From positions 1 through 64,000 of the forward strand of contig NW_023501091.1 in NCBI RefSeq assembly GCF_014066305.1: a stretch of DNA of 64,000 nt. Reading direction: 5' to 3'. Below the pieces are notes generated by a model. It searched no databases. It saw nothing but the letters and a program-made list of their open reading frames with translations, and was not told the DNA's origin. Both the position numbers and the translations under genes were made by a program. Shown here piece after piece: positions 25,753 to 38,499 of this stretch. Every line of letters begins with the position of its first letter. Position 1 is the stretch's first letter. This stretch comes from Letharia columbiana. Lineage: Eukaryota; Ascomycota; Lecanoromycetes; Lecanorales; Parmeliaceae.

Positions 25753-28700
25753 TATAATCTTTAATTTAATATAGATTCTAGAATAAGAAGCCTCTTTTCT
25801 AACCCTTATAGGCGTATATCTATATTTAAATTAATTTAAGAGATTTTATTTTATAAATATAAAATATATAAAGTTATTAGATTAAATATAATAGTTAAAT
25901 ATTATTAATTAAGCGTAATAAGTAGAATAATAATTAGAATATCTTATTCTTAACTTAGAATAGTTTTTCTTTTATTTATTATATATTTTCTTTTTATAAA
26001 AACTACGTTTAGACTTTAATAATACTATATTATTATTTATAAACTTATATCTTATTATAATTATCTAAGAAACTATATATCTTTTAATTATAAAGTAATT
26101 TTTTTTATATAAAATATATATAATTAAGCCGCTAGATATTAGTTAGTAATTTTTTTTATTTATAATTATTAAAAAGTAAGTTATATTATTAAAATTACTT
26201 ATTAATTTTATCTTTATAACTTCTTAAAATACGCTTAATATAGAGAATTAAATTCGAAGCGAATTAATTAAATTTAAAGTTATATAAATTAAAATCTTCT
26301 TTACTACTCGAGTAAATATAATTTAAAAAATAATTAAATTTATTAACTTTTATAATTCGCGGATTTTCTTTAATATATAGATTTTAAAGTCTAATTAATA
26401 ATAATATAATTAATACGTATAATTAATTTATTATTTAATTTAAATATATATAATCGATATAATTATATACTTTTCTTATTTATAATTATACTTCTTAAAC
26501 TTTATATATAATCTTCTAATTTTTATCTTCGCGAAGTCTTATTTTTTCTTTACTTTAATAATTTAAATAAGTCTAGATTAATAATTAATAAATTATTAAG
26601 AATTTCTTAAGTTTTTATAATTATCGAGTTAATAGCTTTAATAGATAATAATATTATATATTAATAAACTATATTTAATATTATAATTAATTATTATATT
26701 AAGAGATATAGCGCTATTAAGCGTATATTTACTTTATAAAAATAATATTATTAATTTAATTTAACTATAGAATATAGAGAAAATAATTTTATTTTTTTTA
26801 GATATAGATAATATTATAATAAATAAGTATATTATAATATAAATATTATAATAATAAAAAGAATTTTTAAGAAAGAAGAGAATAGATTAGAAAAGAATAA
26901 TATTAAATATTTATTATTAAATTAATTAATATTATATAATTAAAATCTTATTAAAATAAAATATTATTAAAAGTTAAATTAAATTTAAATATTAATTAAA
27001 AAGCTAATTAGAAAAAGAGGTTAATTTTTTTTTATTAATATATATCGTAGAGCTATATATAAGCGCTTCTTTCTATATTTTAAATATACTTTAAATATTT
27101 ATAGCTATATATATACGCTCTCTCTTATATTTTATATATTTCGATATTCTTTATATACGCGATATATTTATTAAAGATAATCTTATTAATCTAATTAATT
27201 TCTATTTAATCTTATATTTACTAGTTATAAGAAAAACTCTTTATTTTAATATTATAACTTTATTAATTCGTTATTCTTAGATATTAAGTCGTTTATAGCT
27301 TATAATTAATCTACTTACTTTCTTCTCTTCTTCTATTTTAAAAATAAAAGAAGATATTATTTCTTTTTCGTCTTCGCCTATAATAAATTAATTATTATTT
27401 TTATAAGATTAAAGATATCGATTTAAAGATAAAGTCGCTTAATTAAAAGCGAAGAATATAATATTTTAATATTTTAACGCTTAAATAAAAGATATTATAA
27501 TATTACTCAAATAGAAGAGAGTTATATTAATAAAAAAGATTTTAAAATTTAAAAATAATTTTAGCGCGATAAAAGATTTAATTTCTCTATATATAGAAGA
27601 TTTAGATAATAATTAATTTAGCTAATTAAATTATTAAAGTATTTAAATTAAATTTTAATTCTATATTAATATCTAATAAAATTTATTTAATAATTTTAAG
27701 ATATTAATATACGCTCTTATTAATATAATTAATAATTAAAATATTAATTAAAAAGATATAATTTTTAATTTTAATATTTAAAATAATATAGCGATAAATA
27801 AGTAGTATTAAAGCGAATTAAATATATATTATATTAAGTAGAAAAGCGTTAATAGCTAGACTAATTAGAGTTTTAAATTAATTAAATTAAATATTAATTC
27901 TATATTAATATTATTATATACTTTTAAATATATAATTACTAATTATAATATTAATTAGAAAGAATTAATCTCTAATTTAAAATATTAAAAATAATATAAT
28001 AATATATTATTAAAGTAATATAAGTTTCTATTATAATAAGAAGATAGAATTTATATATTAAATATTAATCTTATTTTATTTTTAATATTTTATTTATTTA
28101 TATATCTCTTTTAATTTCTCTTTAAATATCTTAATTTTAAGATATTAATTAAATCTTTATTTAGTATAAACTTAACTTTCTTAATTAATAATATTTAATA
28201 TAAGATATTAATAAATATATTTCGATATAAAGATAATAATAAATCTTATTTTCTTTTTAATATTAATAATAAAAAATAATAAATATAATAATAGATAAAG
28301 ATAATATAGATTATATAGAATTAATTTAAATCTAATAATAATTATTAATCTATTTATTAGAGTTTAGAAATTAGAAAATTCTAGAAATAAATATAATTTA
28401 ATAAATATATTACTCGTTAATTCTAGAGAGTTATATATTATTTATTATTATTATAATAAGATTCTAATTTATCTATTTATAGATTATAAAATAAGCGATA
28501 TAATAGTATATATTAAGTTTAAAAGATATATTAAGAAATCTAATTTAAGTAGTTTATAATAAATAAATTTAATCGATAGTTATAAAAATTAGATATATTT
28601 CTAAATTAGATAATATAAATTATTAATAAATAAAATAATAAATAGAATATCTAGTTTACTATTTACTCTAGAAAAAATAATATTAAAATTCTCTTATAAT

Positions 28701-29719
28701 ATTAGAAAGTTAAAAGCTTATACGCGAAGATTTCTTAGAATAATTTTATCGCTAAATTATAAATATTAATATTTTATTTATAATTATTAATAATTTTAAA
28801 ATATTATAATTCTTACGCTATCTCGACTCTAATATATAATTAAAGTCGATATTTATTATAAAGAATTAATTAATAAAAAAAACTATAGAGCTAGAGATAA
28901 GATTATTAAAGAATTTATTAATTAATAATATTAAAGTCTCTCTAATTCTAAATTATTAGTTATTTTATAATTACTAATTATTTATAATAATTCTAATCTT
29001 TTTTATTAATATTAATTAGTAATAATATAAGATTTTTATAAACTTTAAATATATCGAAGATAAATATACTAGTTAAAAACTTATAAGTATTATTAATTTA
29101 ATTTTTATAGAATATAAGATTTAAATTTATATATTTAGATTTATAATTAATAACGCTAATAATAATAATATACTCTTCGAAGATTTAATTACTTATTTTT
29201 TTATTTTCGTAGTAAAAAACTCGCTTAATATTAAAGAATTTAAGTCTTTAAATTATTTATAATATATTCTTTATATAATATATATTATTTAATTAATTTT
29301 AAAAAAACTTCTAAATAATATTAGAATTATTTTAATAAATAAGAAATTTTAAAGAAGTTAAGATAATAAAGAAGATAAGAATTAAGTTTAAATAAGTATA
29401 ATTAATCTATTAATAACTCTAATAAAAATATAATATTTCTTATTATTATTCTAATTATTATATTATTAATTATATTAAAATTTAAAAAATCGCTATATAT
29501 ATTAATATTAGCGATTAATATAAAGAGATTTTTTTATATTATAAGCTAAACGACTTTAAGATAAAAACGTTTTAATATTAGATAAATATTAATCTTCCTA
29601 AAAAAGAAGTAATATTATTAGAGATACTCTTTTAAGCTCTTTTAGAATATTAAGACTTATTAAAATTTAATTTATTAGATATTAATTCGCGCTCTACTTC
29701 TTTATATCGATATTATATA

Positions 29720-30480
29720 TTTTTTTAAAAAATAGATTAATTACTTACTTAAGATTAAATAATAAAAAATAATTATAAATAGAAATTATAGTCTAAGCGT
29801 CTAAATAATTTTTAATTAATTTCTAATAAATTTAATATTTAATTTAGCTTATTAAATCTTTTTATAAATTTATAAAATTAATAAATAGAGGAAAGAAGGC
29901 TATAATTTATTATATTTTTAATATTTATAATTATCTATTTAATTATATAGATAAAAAGCTTAAAAATTAAGAAGAAAAGGAGATTTTTTAGAAAAAAGAA
30001 CTTTTTAAAGTTTTTAAAATGGCTTTTAAGAGAAATTAGATTATTTTATTATAATTAAATTTAATTAAATTTAAACTATCTATATAATTAAGTTACGCTT
30101 TTATATTTAAATTTATAATAATATAAAGTTAAAAAAAATTAAATTAAAAGATTAATATTAAAAAAAAGCTATAAATAAAGATCTACTAAAAAGCGCTTAA
30201 AAAGATATTTTAAAATTATTAAAATATTAATATAAATAGTTAATTATAAAGAGCTAAGCGAATAAATTAATTAAATAAAAATACGCTTAATTAAGATAAT
30301 AGAATTTAAGATTAAAAATTTAAATAATAAAAATAAATATAATTAGCTTTAATAGTATAGAAGAAATAATAAATCTTCTAATTATTATTCTAATTATAAT
30401 CTTACTTCTAATCTTTATAAAGCTTCTTTTAATAATTTAGCGAATCTCTTAATTCTAAAGTAATAAAAGAAATTAAAAAT
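29720..30480. repeat. direct repeat left of the 1.2-kb TIR element
   Basis: About 760 bp that matches 31735-32490 in the same orientation, with many transitions and small indels. The two copies immediately flank the TIR element at 30495-31698, so it sits between two copies of a tandemly duplicated (or LTR-like) AT-rich segment. Confidence 0.75.
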
Positions 30481-30864
30481 TTAGTATATATAATAGAATA
30501 AGGTAGGGCTGAACTAGAAAACCTTGAATTTGTATGTGCAGCCAATCATAAATTCGTCAGGTCTACGCTTTTTGGTTAGATACCGCGGGTAAATAAATTA
30601 GCGTCCGCAACTATCAAAAATCTATAAAAATCTATGTGTAGAAGTCTTCCACTCTGAAATAACCAGCTCTCTAAGGATACTATTACTTCTTAATTTCGTA
30701 AATTGTAGAGCTCAATATGCGCTTTCTAACGCTGTAAAAATAATGAAGTTTGGCCTACTATTAGTGGATTAAATGGATATTTAAATATGGTAGTTATAGT
30801 AGTCACACCAGACGCGTCCGGGATCGGATAATAATCCTTCCACCTGTTTGTTATTCTTCCACTA

Positions 30865-30918
30865 TTCTATCAATTCTATCAATTCTACCAATTCTATCAA
30901 TTCTATCAATTCCACCAA
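30865..30918. repeat. 9-bp minisatellite, 6 units
   Basis: Unit TTCTATCAA repeated six times with two variant units (TTCTACCAA, TTCCACCAA), inside the 1.2-kb TIR element. A RIP-altered version is seen on the opposite strand near 3050-3090. Confidence 0.85.
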
Positions 30919-31389
30919 TATGAACATAATCGTCTTCGGTACCCCTCGCCCAATTAGAGCCCCCTTTACTGACGCCCACCCCCCTCGGCGAATCCGCTAC
31001 TGCTGGCAATCGAGAGCCGCAAGCGAGCCCAACAGCTACCTACTACTGCTCATAAACGCGTTGAAAGGCCCTCAAAAAGAGCCCAAACGGATACGTTCTC
31101 CCCTACATACTCCTCCCAAGCCAGCGGTAGGTGAGTTAAACTAACATTCAAATATTGTTAGACCAAACGCGTGCCGGACGTCATATGCTCTCCACGATTC
31201 CACATCAAATCATCACTCAGCAAGCGGAGAACACGACTGTAACTTGGCCTGTCATCCCCACTGCATTGAGGAGTAAGAGGAGGAACTACAACAGGCAAAT
31301 GCGGAGAACACTGCGGAGAAACCAAGCGGCAACAAGGCCACCATCGTCAAGAACACGGCTCAGCTCCCCAAGATCCCACGTCATATCAG

Positions 31390-31460
31390 TTATCCACTCA
31401 GTCAGCCACTCAGCTAGCTCAGCTTTCAGCTAGCCACTCAGCTAGCCACTCAGTCTGATA
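31390..31460. repeat. short CACTCAG/CTAGC tandem repeat
   Basis: Irregular tandem copies of CAGCTAGCCACTCAG and CAGTCAGCCACTCAG within the 1.2-kb TIR element. A related, mutated version is at about 2500-2545 on the other strand. Confidence 0.7.
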
Positions 31461-31734
31461 CTCTACAAGAGGAGGAAGAAAGAGGAGGAACTACAACAGG
31501 CAAATGAGGAGAACACTGCGGGGAAACCAGAGCGGCAACAAGGCCCCCAGCACCAAGAACACGGCTCAGCTCTCCAAGATCCCACGTCATATGCTCTCCA
31601 CGGTTCCATATCAAATCATCACTCAACAAGCGGAATAACCCCGAATTTATGATTGGCTGCACATACAAATTCAAGGTTTGTTCAGCCTACCTTATTCTTT
31701 CAAACTACCTTTTTTTACATATTCTATATATGCT

Positions 31735-32490
31735 TTTTAAAAAATATATTAACTATCTATTTAAGATTAAATAATAAAAAATAATTATAAATAAAAATTA
31801 TAATTTAATAGTCTAAATAATTTTTAATTAATTTCTAATAAATTTAATATTTAATTTAGTTTATTAAATCTTTTTATAAGTTTATAAAATTAATAAGTAG
31901 AGAAAAGAAAATTATAATTTATTATATTTTTAATATTTATAATTATTTATTTAATTATATAAATAAAAAGCTTAAAAAATTAAAAAGAAAGAGAGTTTCT
32001 TAAAAAAAGAACTTTTTAAAGTTTTTAAAATAACTCATGAGAAATTAGTTATTTATTATAATCGAATTTAATTAAATTTAAACTATCTATATAAATAAGT
32101 TACGCTTTTATATTTAAATTATAATAATATAAAATTAAAAAAAATTAAATTAAAAGATAAATATTAAAAAAAAATTATAAATAAAGATCTACTAAAAAGC
32201 GCTTAAAAAGATATTTTAAAATTATTAAAATATTAATATAAGTAGTTAATTATAAAGAGCTAAGCGAATAAATTAATTAAATAAAAATACGCTTAATTAA
32301 ATAATAAAATTTAAGATTAAAAATTTAAATAATAAAAATAAATATAATTAGTTTTAATAATATAGATAAAATAATAAATCTTCTAATTATTATTCTAGTT
32401 ATAATCTTACCTCTAATCTTTATAAAGCTTTTTTTAATAATTTAATAAATCTTTTAATCTTAAAGTAATAAAAGAAATTAAAATTTAAAT
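31735..32490. repeat. direct repeat right of the 1.2-kb TIR element
   Basis: Partner of 29720-30480. It starts at TTTTTAAAAAATA and runs to the shared AAAGTAATAAAAGAAATTAA near its end. AT-rich, no coding content. Confidence 0.75.
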
Positions 32491-35400
32491 ATATTATAAT
32501 TACTCGATTAATTTATAATATTCTTTATTTTCTTATAAAGACTATTATATATAAGCGATATTTTTTAATAATTAAAAGATATTATAATATTTAAAAGTAT
32601 TATTTATTAATAATATTTCGTATTTTAATAATAATTCTTTATATAAAGTATTATAAAAATAAGTTTAAATAGATTAGATTTAATTTTAAAAGAGATCTTA
32701 ATATATCAAATTAGATTAAAAGAGCTAATAGTACTTTATATAAAAACTTAATTAATATCTATAATAATTATATTAATAAAGATAATAAGCTTATAAAAAG
32801 TACTTCGATAAATCTAATATTTATAAATTTATTAAGATATATCGCTAATACTTTATAATATATAGAGAGATAATTAATAGATTTATAATTAGAGAAAATT
32901 AATAATAATAGATCTAGTTTTAATAAAGAGATTTAAGATAATTTAAAAAGCGAATTTATTTATAAATAGTTAATAAGTTTAATTAGATAAAGATAAATTT
33001 AAGATATTTAGAAGAATTATAATAGAATAGAATAGAAGAGTAGATTAGAGTTTAAGAGAAGAATAAATATAAAATTTATTAAGCTTATTTAACGCGTTAA
33101 GATAAATATATAAATAAAGATAATTATAGAATTTTATTCTTATAATATTTAAAGATTTAAAATTTAAAATATTCTTTTATATTATAATTTTAAGAAGAAG
33201 AATAGAGACGCTTATAGTTCTAATTATTATTTTAATTATTATTATTAATAAGAAGATAAATAGCTATATTAAATTACTCTTTATATTCTCTCTCTCTTAA
33301 TAAAGAAGAATAAATATATTCTATATATCTTAATCGAATTATTCTATAAATATAGAAATCTTAATCGAGATATTTTATATATATATTATTTTATAATATA
33401 ATATTATAGATATATTATATCGTAAGATATTTCGCTAAGATTTTAAATTTATATTAGAAAAATAATATAATATTCGACTCTATTTATATTATACTCGAAT
33501 ACGATATAATATTACTTAATATAAAATATCTTATAGAATATATTATATCTTTTCGACTAGTAGACTTATAATACTTATTTAATAGCTTTCTCTTTATATT
33601 CTTTAAGATTCTTTAATTATATAATATAATCTTTAGCTTTATATCTTTAATAAAGTCTTTTAAATTAATATATATTAGATTGTTAATTCTTTACTTTAAA
33701 GTAATAAGAGTTATTATTACTCTATAATTATAAACTTAATTAATTAAGCGTTAAAAGACGTAATAGCTATATATAAAGAGTTCGGCTTTAAGATATAAAG
33801 ATCGAATATCTATAAGATTATTAATAAAATTCGATAAAGGCGTAAGCGTAGAAAATTAAATAATTATTATCGAAGAAGTAATAGTAGAAGCTAGCGCACG
33901 ATTTTCCTCCTATCTTTTATTTCTCTTTTTATAAGTATTATTCTTTAGATTATTCTTTAATTTACGCTATATAGCGATTACTATATTTATAAACGATTAA
34001 TTAATAATAAGTCTATCGATTTAATTCTCTAGAATAATTATAAACTAGCTAACTAGATTTTAAGACGTAATAAAATAATATCTATAAGAATCTTTAGAGT
34101 AATTAATATAGTAGACTAATTTAGAATAATTCTAATTATTATAATTCTTCTTAAAATACTTTTAGCGAGTATAAATATTACATCTAATAGTAAAAATAGA
34201 ATTAATTTTATTCTTTATAGTCTATATACTAAGTAGTTATCTAATAAAATATAAGCTTATTAGAATATCGATAAGGCTTATAAATCTATTATCTTAAGTC
34301 TTATTACTATAAATAATTATTAGAGAAATTATTTTAGTAGTAATAGACTTCTTCTTAATAATATTAAACTTATTATAAATATAATAATATATTAAACTAA
34401 GCTAAAGCTTTTTTTTATACTTTTAATTATATAATTCCTCGAAAACTATATCTAAAATCTATTTATACTCGCTAGAATAAGTTTTCTAAATATTAAAATA
34501 CTTTTATTTAATAATAATAAGAGAGCTATATAATAAAGTTATAATAAGAGAGACTCGATAATATAATATATACTTAAGCGATATAGTATACTTATAATTT
34601 TTACTATTTTAATTAGCTAATAATAGATATAATAATAAAAATTCGTTATATAGCTAATATCTCTTAATCTTAATATTAAATATAATCTTTTCGCTTTTTT
34701 AAAACGACTTTACGTTAAGTTTATATAATATAACGTCCTTCTTCTCTTACTTACTAAGCGAGTTATTTTTTTAAATAAAAGAATTAGAAAGCTTTAATTT
34801 CCCTCTTGATTTAGCTAATTTCTTATCCGCTAATTTCTTATTCTTTAATTTCTTACTCTTCTTCTATTATTAACTTTCTAAAACCTCCTAATAATTTCTT
34901 TTCTCTCTATTCTTCTTATTATTAATTATTACTTATAAGTCTAATTAGATAATAAGCGAAGTCGCTTATATATTAAGAGGAGAAAAAGAAGAAGAAAGAT
35001 TATAATATAATAAGTAAGAATTATATAAACTATCTAATTATCTTAGAAGAGCTAGACTCTCGCTAATAAGTATTTAATTAAAGATTAATTTTAAATTAAT
35101 AGAATATTATTTACTAATTAGAAGATCTAGCGAAGATATATTATTTAAAGACTTAGAAAGCTAACTTAATAGCGGCGAATTAAATCTTATAAGATCTAGA
35201 AGAGACTTAATTATTAATTTAAAACGCTATTACTTAAAAGACTTCGATTTATTAAGTCTTAATAACGATATTATCGACTTATAAGATATTATTACGAGTC
35301 TTAGACTAGATGCTTTAAAGGTAAATAGACGTAATAGAAATATCTATTACTACTTCTCTCTTCATAACTATATTCTAGAAGAGCGAAGGCCGTTTATTAT

Positions 35401-35580
35401 TAACGACTAGCAGGATATTTATACGCCTCTTCCTTACAATAGGCTTTTTAAGGTTACTAAGCTTCTTCTTAGATAATTATTTAAATAATATAGCGGCGAT
35501 AATATAATCTATAAATATAGTAAGAGGAGGATCCTTCTATATATCTATACTATATCGCTAGTTAGATAACTTTAATTCTA

Positions 35581-35986
35581 GCCTAATTAGGAAGGTAGAA
35601 TAGCTACTGCGATGCCTATATAACGAAATACCTCTTGCGCACATTTGGCGGTGGTCACGGCGAAAATTTGGTGGGGTGGCTGTCAAACGGGCGCTCCCGC
35701 AAATGGTTTTGCAAAAAGGAGTATGCGACCCGCAGAGAAAATCGTAGATTTCCCCACGAACCTCGCATAGATTTCGAAGCCCAAACTTCATCCGCCCTAG
35801 GATTCATCATGCGAAACCCTTTTTCCAAGTTCGCAAGAGTAGAATATATAAAGTGTACGGTTTCGTTCTAGATTTGAAGTATTTGGAAAGTTGTGTGAAC
35901 CGGAAATATTCAAGGGGTACCGGATAAACACTGGTGGTGGTAGTAGTGGTAGTAGTACTTCAGAATTGAACCGTCTGCCTCTCGGT
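35581..35986. other. Boundary segment between AT block and genes, no gene identified
   Basis: Composition rises to normal here. Short overlapping ORFs exist on both strands (78 and 88 codons) but show no family features. They overlap the probable 3' UTR of the DUF1308 gene, so I do not call them genes. A short GT-rich run (GGTGGTGGTAGTAGTGGTAG) lies at 35931-35950. Confidence 0.5.
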
Positions 35987-37507
35987 TCATTTCCGCCTCT
36001 CCTTCTCCTTCCCGAGTAAACTCCTAGCAGGCTCGCGCAGCCAGATCTCCGGACCCGTAGCACCGTTGCCAGCTCTCTCCACTATGACTTCAACCTGCTT
36101 GGCAACTGTCCGGTTCGAGCTCACCGTAGTCATACTTTGCATCCACCCGTACATGAAAACACTGCGATTGATATCCGTCAACTGCTCGGCCACTTGCAAC
36201 GCGACAGGCGGTAGTGTGCCTCTTTGTATCGCGTTCTCAAGATCATACTCGGAGACCTCAGCTTGAACAATGCGAATGGGTAGGCCCAAGGAAGATGGAA
36301 TAGCGTAGTCGCTGTACTTAGCGAACGCTTCTCTCAAACCATTCCCCGACCGTGCTGGCCCATCCCCTATCAGCAATACTGTCCTCGCTTTCTCGTTTGG
36401 CATTCCAATGGTGTCCACAATCTCCTTCATTCGCTTGGCTGCTTCGTGCGTGCATACTAGATCTTTATTCGCCATGGCTGGCCAGAGGCTTGAGGGCAGA
36501 AGGTGTTCCCGGGTTTCCATTTCAATTTGCCGTGTTATCGCTGAATTGTAGTTGGGCAGAATTGGATGATTGGCTGTGTGAGATAAGTCGGAGACGAGGG
36601 CGAGTAGTATCGTGCAGTCGATGTTTAAAGTGTCCGTCAAGGGCGGGTGGGGAGAGGGCAAGAGACGGGGAAAGGCACTTTCCTTGAACAGTCCATTTGA
36701 AGCGCTCTGATCTCCAAGGTCAATGACTGCACCGGTTGACCGAATACGTTCAAGTACCGGCATCAGCTCTGGTGGAGGACTAGACGAAATTTTTGGGAGG
36801 ACAAAACGAATCCTAGGGTGCTTGTAGTGGATTCGGTGGGCCTGAGATGCGCGAAGCAGGTCATATGCTACCTTCATCAGTTCTATTCGATCAACATCAT
36901 CTTCGTCGGAGGTGCTGTTGCCATTCTCTTGTTCTTCATCTTCGCTGGACGAGTCTGCCGCTTCCCACTTTGCTTTGGCGATCTCCATTGAGAGACGGTT
37001 TCCTGTAATAGTAGACACTTTAATCCACTCTTCACCGTCGTGGGCCACTATATCCACCAATGCACACCTCTTCTCCGCTGCTTTCTTGCTGTCTCTTGTA
37101 GGTCGATTGTCCCAATAGAATCGTTTGCCGAATGTCACTAGAGCTTTGCTTGCTTTCGCAGCGTCCCAAATGGCAGCATAGAATGGCAGGTTTGAGGAGC
37201 GAAGTGTATGTATAGTTTTCTCGGCTGTGAGATCTGCGTATGCGAGCTTCTGTAGAGACTTATGCTCCGTCGCTACCGATGTCTGAAACTTGTGTATGTC
37301 GACTGCAGGTTCTTGCTCTAATCTTTGCTCGGCCACGAATTTTTTGAAGTCCTCAAGCTCGTTGACGAGGCTTTGGCATCTCGCGAGCAGGTCCTCGACA
37401 AGAGAACTTCCCTCTGTACTCGCTGCTTCTGTAGTTGCGGAGCCATTCGTGATGCTTGATACCACGCCACCAACCCTCTCCGCATCGGAATCGTAGTCCT
37501 CGGCCAT
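35987..37507 (-). CDS. DUF1308 domain protein (C7orf25/UPF0415-like)
   Basis: Single-exon protein of 506 residues from the Met at 37507; an in-frame Met at 37576 would give 529. Near the N-terminus is a helical stretch, then the conserved region with PFYAAIWDAAKAS and VTFGKRFYW, an acidic linker (SSSEDEEQENG), and the C-terminal DUF1308 part with IDCTILLALVSDLSH, REHLLPSSLWPAM and VLLIGDGPARSGNG. Family function is unknown; the C-terminal part has been thought PIN-nuclease-like, which I treat as inference only. It diverges from SRP21 (start codons 170 bp apart) and ends about 400 bp from the AT-rich block, without visible RIP damage. The downstream start is preferred because MAEDYDSDAERV looks like a normal cytosolic start. 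Confidence 0.85.
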   Translation of the reverse strand: MAEDYDSDAERVGGVVSSITNGSATTEAASTEGSSLVEDLLARCQSLVNELEDFKKFVAEQRLEQEPAVDIHKFQTSVATEHKSLQKLAYADLTAEKTIHTLRSSNLPFYAAIWDAAKASKALVTFGKRFYWDNRPTRDSKKAAEKRCALVDIVAHDGEEWIKVSTITGNRLSMEIAKAKWEAADSSSEDEEQENGNSTSDEDDVDRIELMKVAYDLLRASQAHRIHYKHPRIRFVLPKISSSPPPELMPVLERIRSTGAVIDLGDQSASNGLFKESAFPRLLPSPHPPLTDTLNIDCTILLALVSDLSHTANHPILPNYNSAITRQIEMETREHLLPSSLWPAMANKDLVCTHEAAKRMKEIVDTIGMPNEKARTVLLIGDGPARSGNGLREAFAKYSDYAIPSSLGLPIRIVQAEVSEYDLENAIQRGTLPPVALQVAEQLTDINRSVFMYGWMQSMTTVSSNRTVAKQVEVIVERAGNGATGPEIWLREPARSLLGKEKERRK

Positions 37508-37677
37508 ACTGACACCAGTGTTCAGTCGTCTTCGAAGAAATGGTCGTCTCAGGCCCCACGAGACTGCCAAATTCACGGCCCTAAACGCCGACGTAGACTA
37601 CTCTATCTCCGGCCTTCCACATTTGACCTGTGATGAGGAAGGCATCTTTACAGTCACAGACTACTTCAAGACGCACC

Positions 37678-38274
37678 ATGCCCTACCTCGCCACCGCTCA
37701 ATCATACCTGGAGCAATCCGCCCTCCTGATATCCGCGCGCCCCACCACCGTACGTCCTTCTTCTTTCTATGCCCATCAATCTACCTATTGACCAACCCTG
37801 TCCTCGCAGACCCGAATAACAACTAAATACACAATCTCCGGCCCTAAGCCTTCTCCCTCACCCTCGAAATCAACGTCTTCTCCCCCACCAAAATCCGAGC
37901 CTTCGGAACACCAAGTCCCGTCACACCAAAGTCAGGCGCCAAAAGCGACGCTTACGCTTAAATCATACGATCCAGTATCAGGCACATGTCTAAAATATAA
38001 GACTGATAAGGCGGCGGAAGTGGGGCGGCTGGTGGCGAGTTTAGGAAATTGTGGGAGGGTTATGGCTGCGCTACCAGCGAGGGAGCAGACGGAGGTCAAG
38101 GAGGAACCAGGAGAGGAGATGGAGGGTGTGGCTGCTGTGAAGCTGGAGGATACGAAAGTCCCTACGAGTAAGGGTGGAGCCAAAGGTGGGCAAGCGCAAG
38201 GGAAAGGTGGAGGTGGAGAGAAAGGAGGAGGTGGTGGGGGCGGCGGTGGGAAGAAGAAGAAAGGGAAGAAGTGA
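37678..38274 (+). CDS. SRP21: Signal recognition particle subunit SRP21/SRP9-like
   Basis: Two exons, 37678-37749 and 37810-38274; the 60-nt intron (GTACGT..CGCAG) lies between codons. The product has 178 residues. It begins MPYLATAQSYLEQSALL and contains the SRP9-21 core TLKSYDPVSGTCLKYKTDK followed by VGRLVASLGNCGRVMAALP at about residues 70-112. The tail is rich in Gly and Lys (KGGGGEKGGGGG, then GKKKKGKK), as is common for fungal SRP21. SRP9/21 forms part of the Alu domain of the signal recognition particle, which delays elongation while ribosomes are delivered to the ER. The gene diverges from DUF1308 and is tail-to-tail with the PTM1-like gene, 225 bp away. Confidence 0.92.
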
Positions 38275-38499
38275 TGGGGATTTGGACAACTGTATTATTG
38301 GCGATCTTTGCCATTCGATTGGAGCATGTATATTGTAAATACGATCTGTTCTAATCGAGGGCTGGTTACCAAAAGCATCGTAGATACCCAGCCATACCAA
38401 ACGCCTTTGCTCGATGCTTGGAATCCATCAAGTAACGCTTTGAACATACTCGAAAAGAAATGATTTCCTGACACATCTCTCGCTACCGAAATCTCTCCG

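Larger units (their letters stand above)
30495..31698. mobile_element. 1.2-kb TIR element, little affected by RIP
   Basis: Left end AGAATAAGGTAGGGCTGAAC and the reverse complement of the right end, AGAATAAGGTAGGCTGAAC, continue together through CCTTGAATTTGTATGTGCAG and CCAATCATAAATTCG, giving terminal inverted repeats of about 55 bp. The interior is much richer in G and C than the surrounding block. It holds a 9-bp minisatellite and, on the minus strand, modules with ACGTGGGATCTTGG (near 31369-31382 and 31576-31586) related to those at 2300-2900. Short ORFs occur, but none resembles a transposase, so it is probably non-autonomous. I see no clear target duplication. Confidence 0.75.
1..35580. 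other. AT-rich, RIP-degraded repeat block
   Basis: Sequence is dominated by A and T with stops in all frames. Recognisable retroelement motifs carry G-to-A and C-to-T changes, and pairs of LTRs differ almost only by transitions, which is the known signature of repeat-induced point mutation in Pezizomycotina. Apart from the elements listed separately I see no intact gene. The stretches 3460-4850, 5520-7860, 8060-9380, 10190-12660, 20410-22220, 25750-29720 and 32490-35580 hold only AT-rich degenerate sequence, with homopolymer T tracts near 6799-6819 and 10886-10900. Composition changes sharply at about 35.58 kb to normal coding DNA. Confidence 0.9.

Noticed and set aside
30848..31674. Three ORFs of 74-98 codons within the 1.2-kb TIR element
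   Set aside because: They are translations of the minisatellite and repeated modules and show no transposase motif.
35635..36063. Overlapping small ORFs on both strands at the compartment edge
   Set aside because: No family features; they overlap the 3' end of the DUF1308 gene.
36066..37118. Plus-strand ORFs opposite the DUF1308 gene
   Set aside because: Shadow frames of the clearly conserved minus-strand protein.
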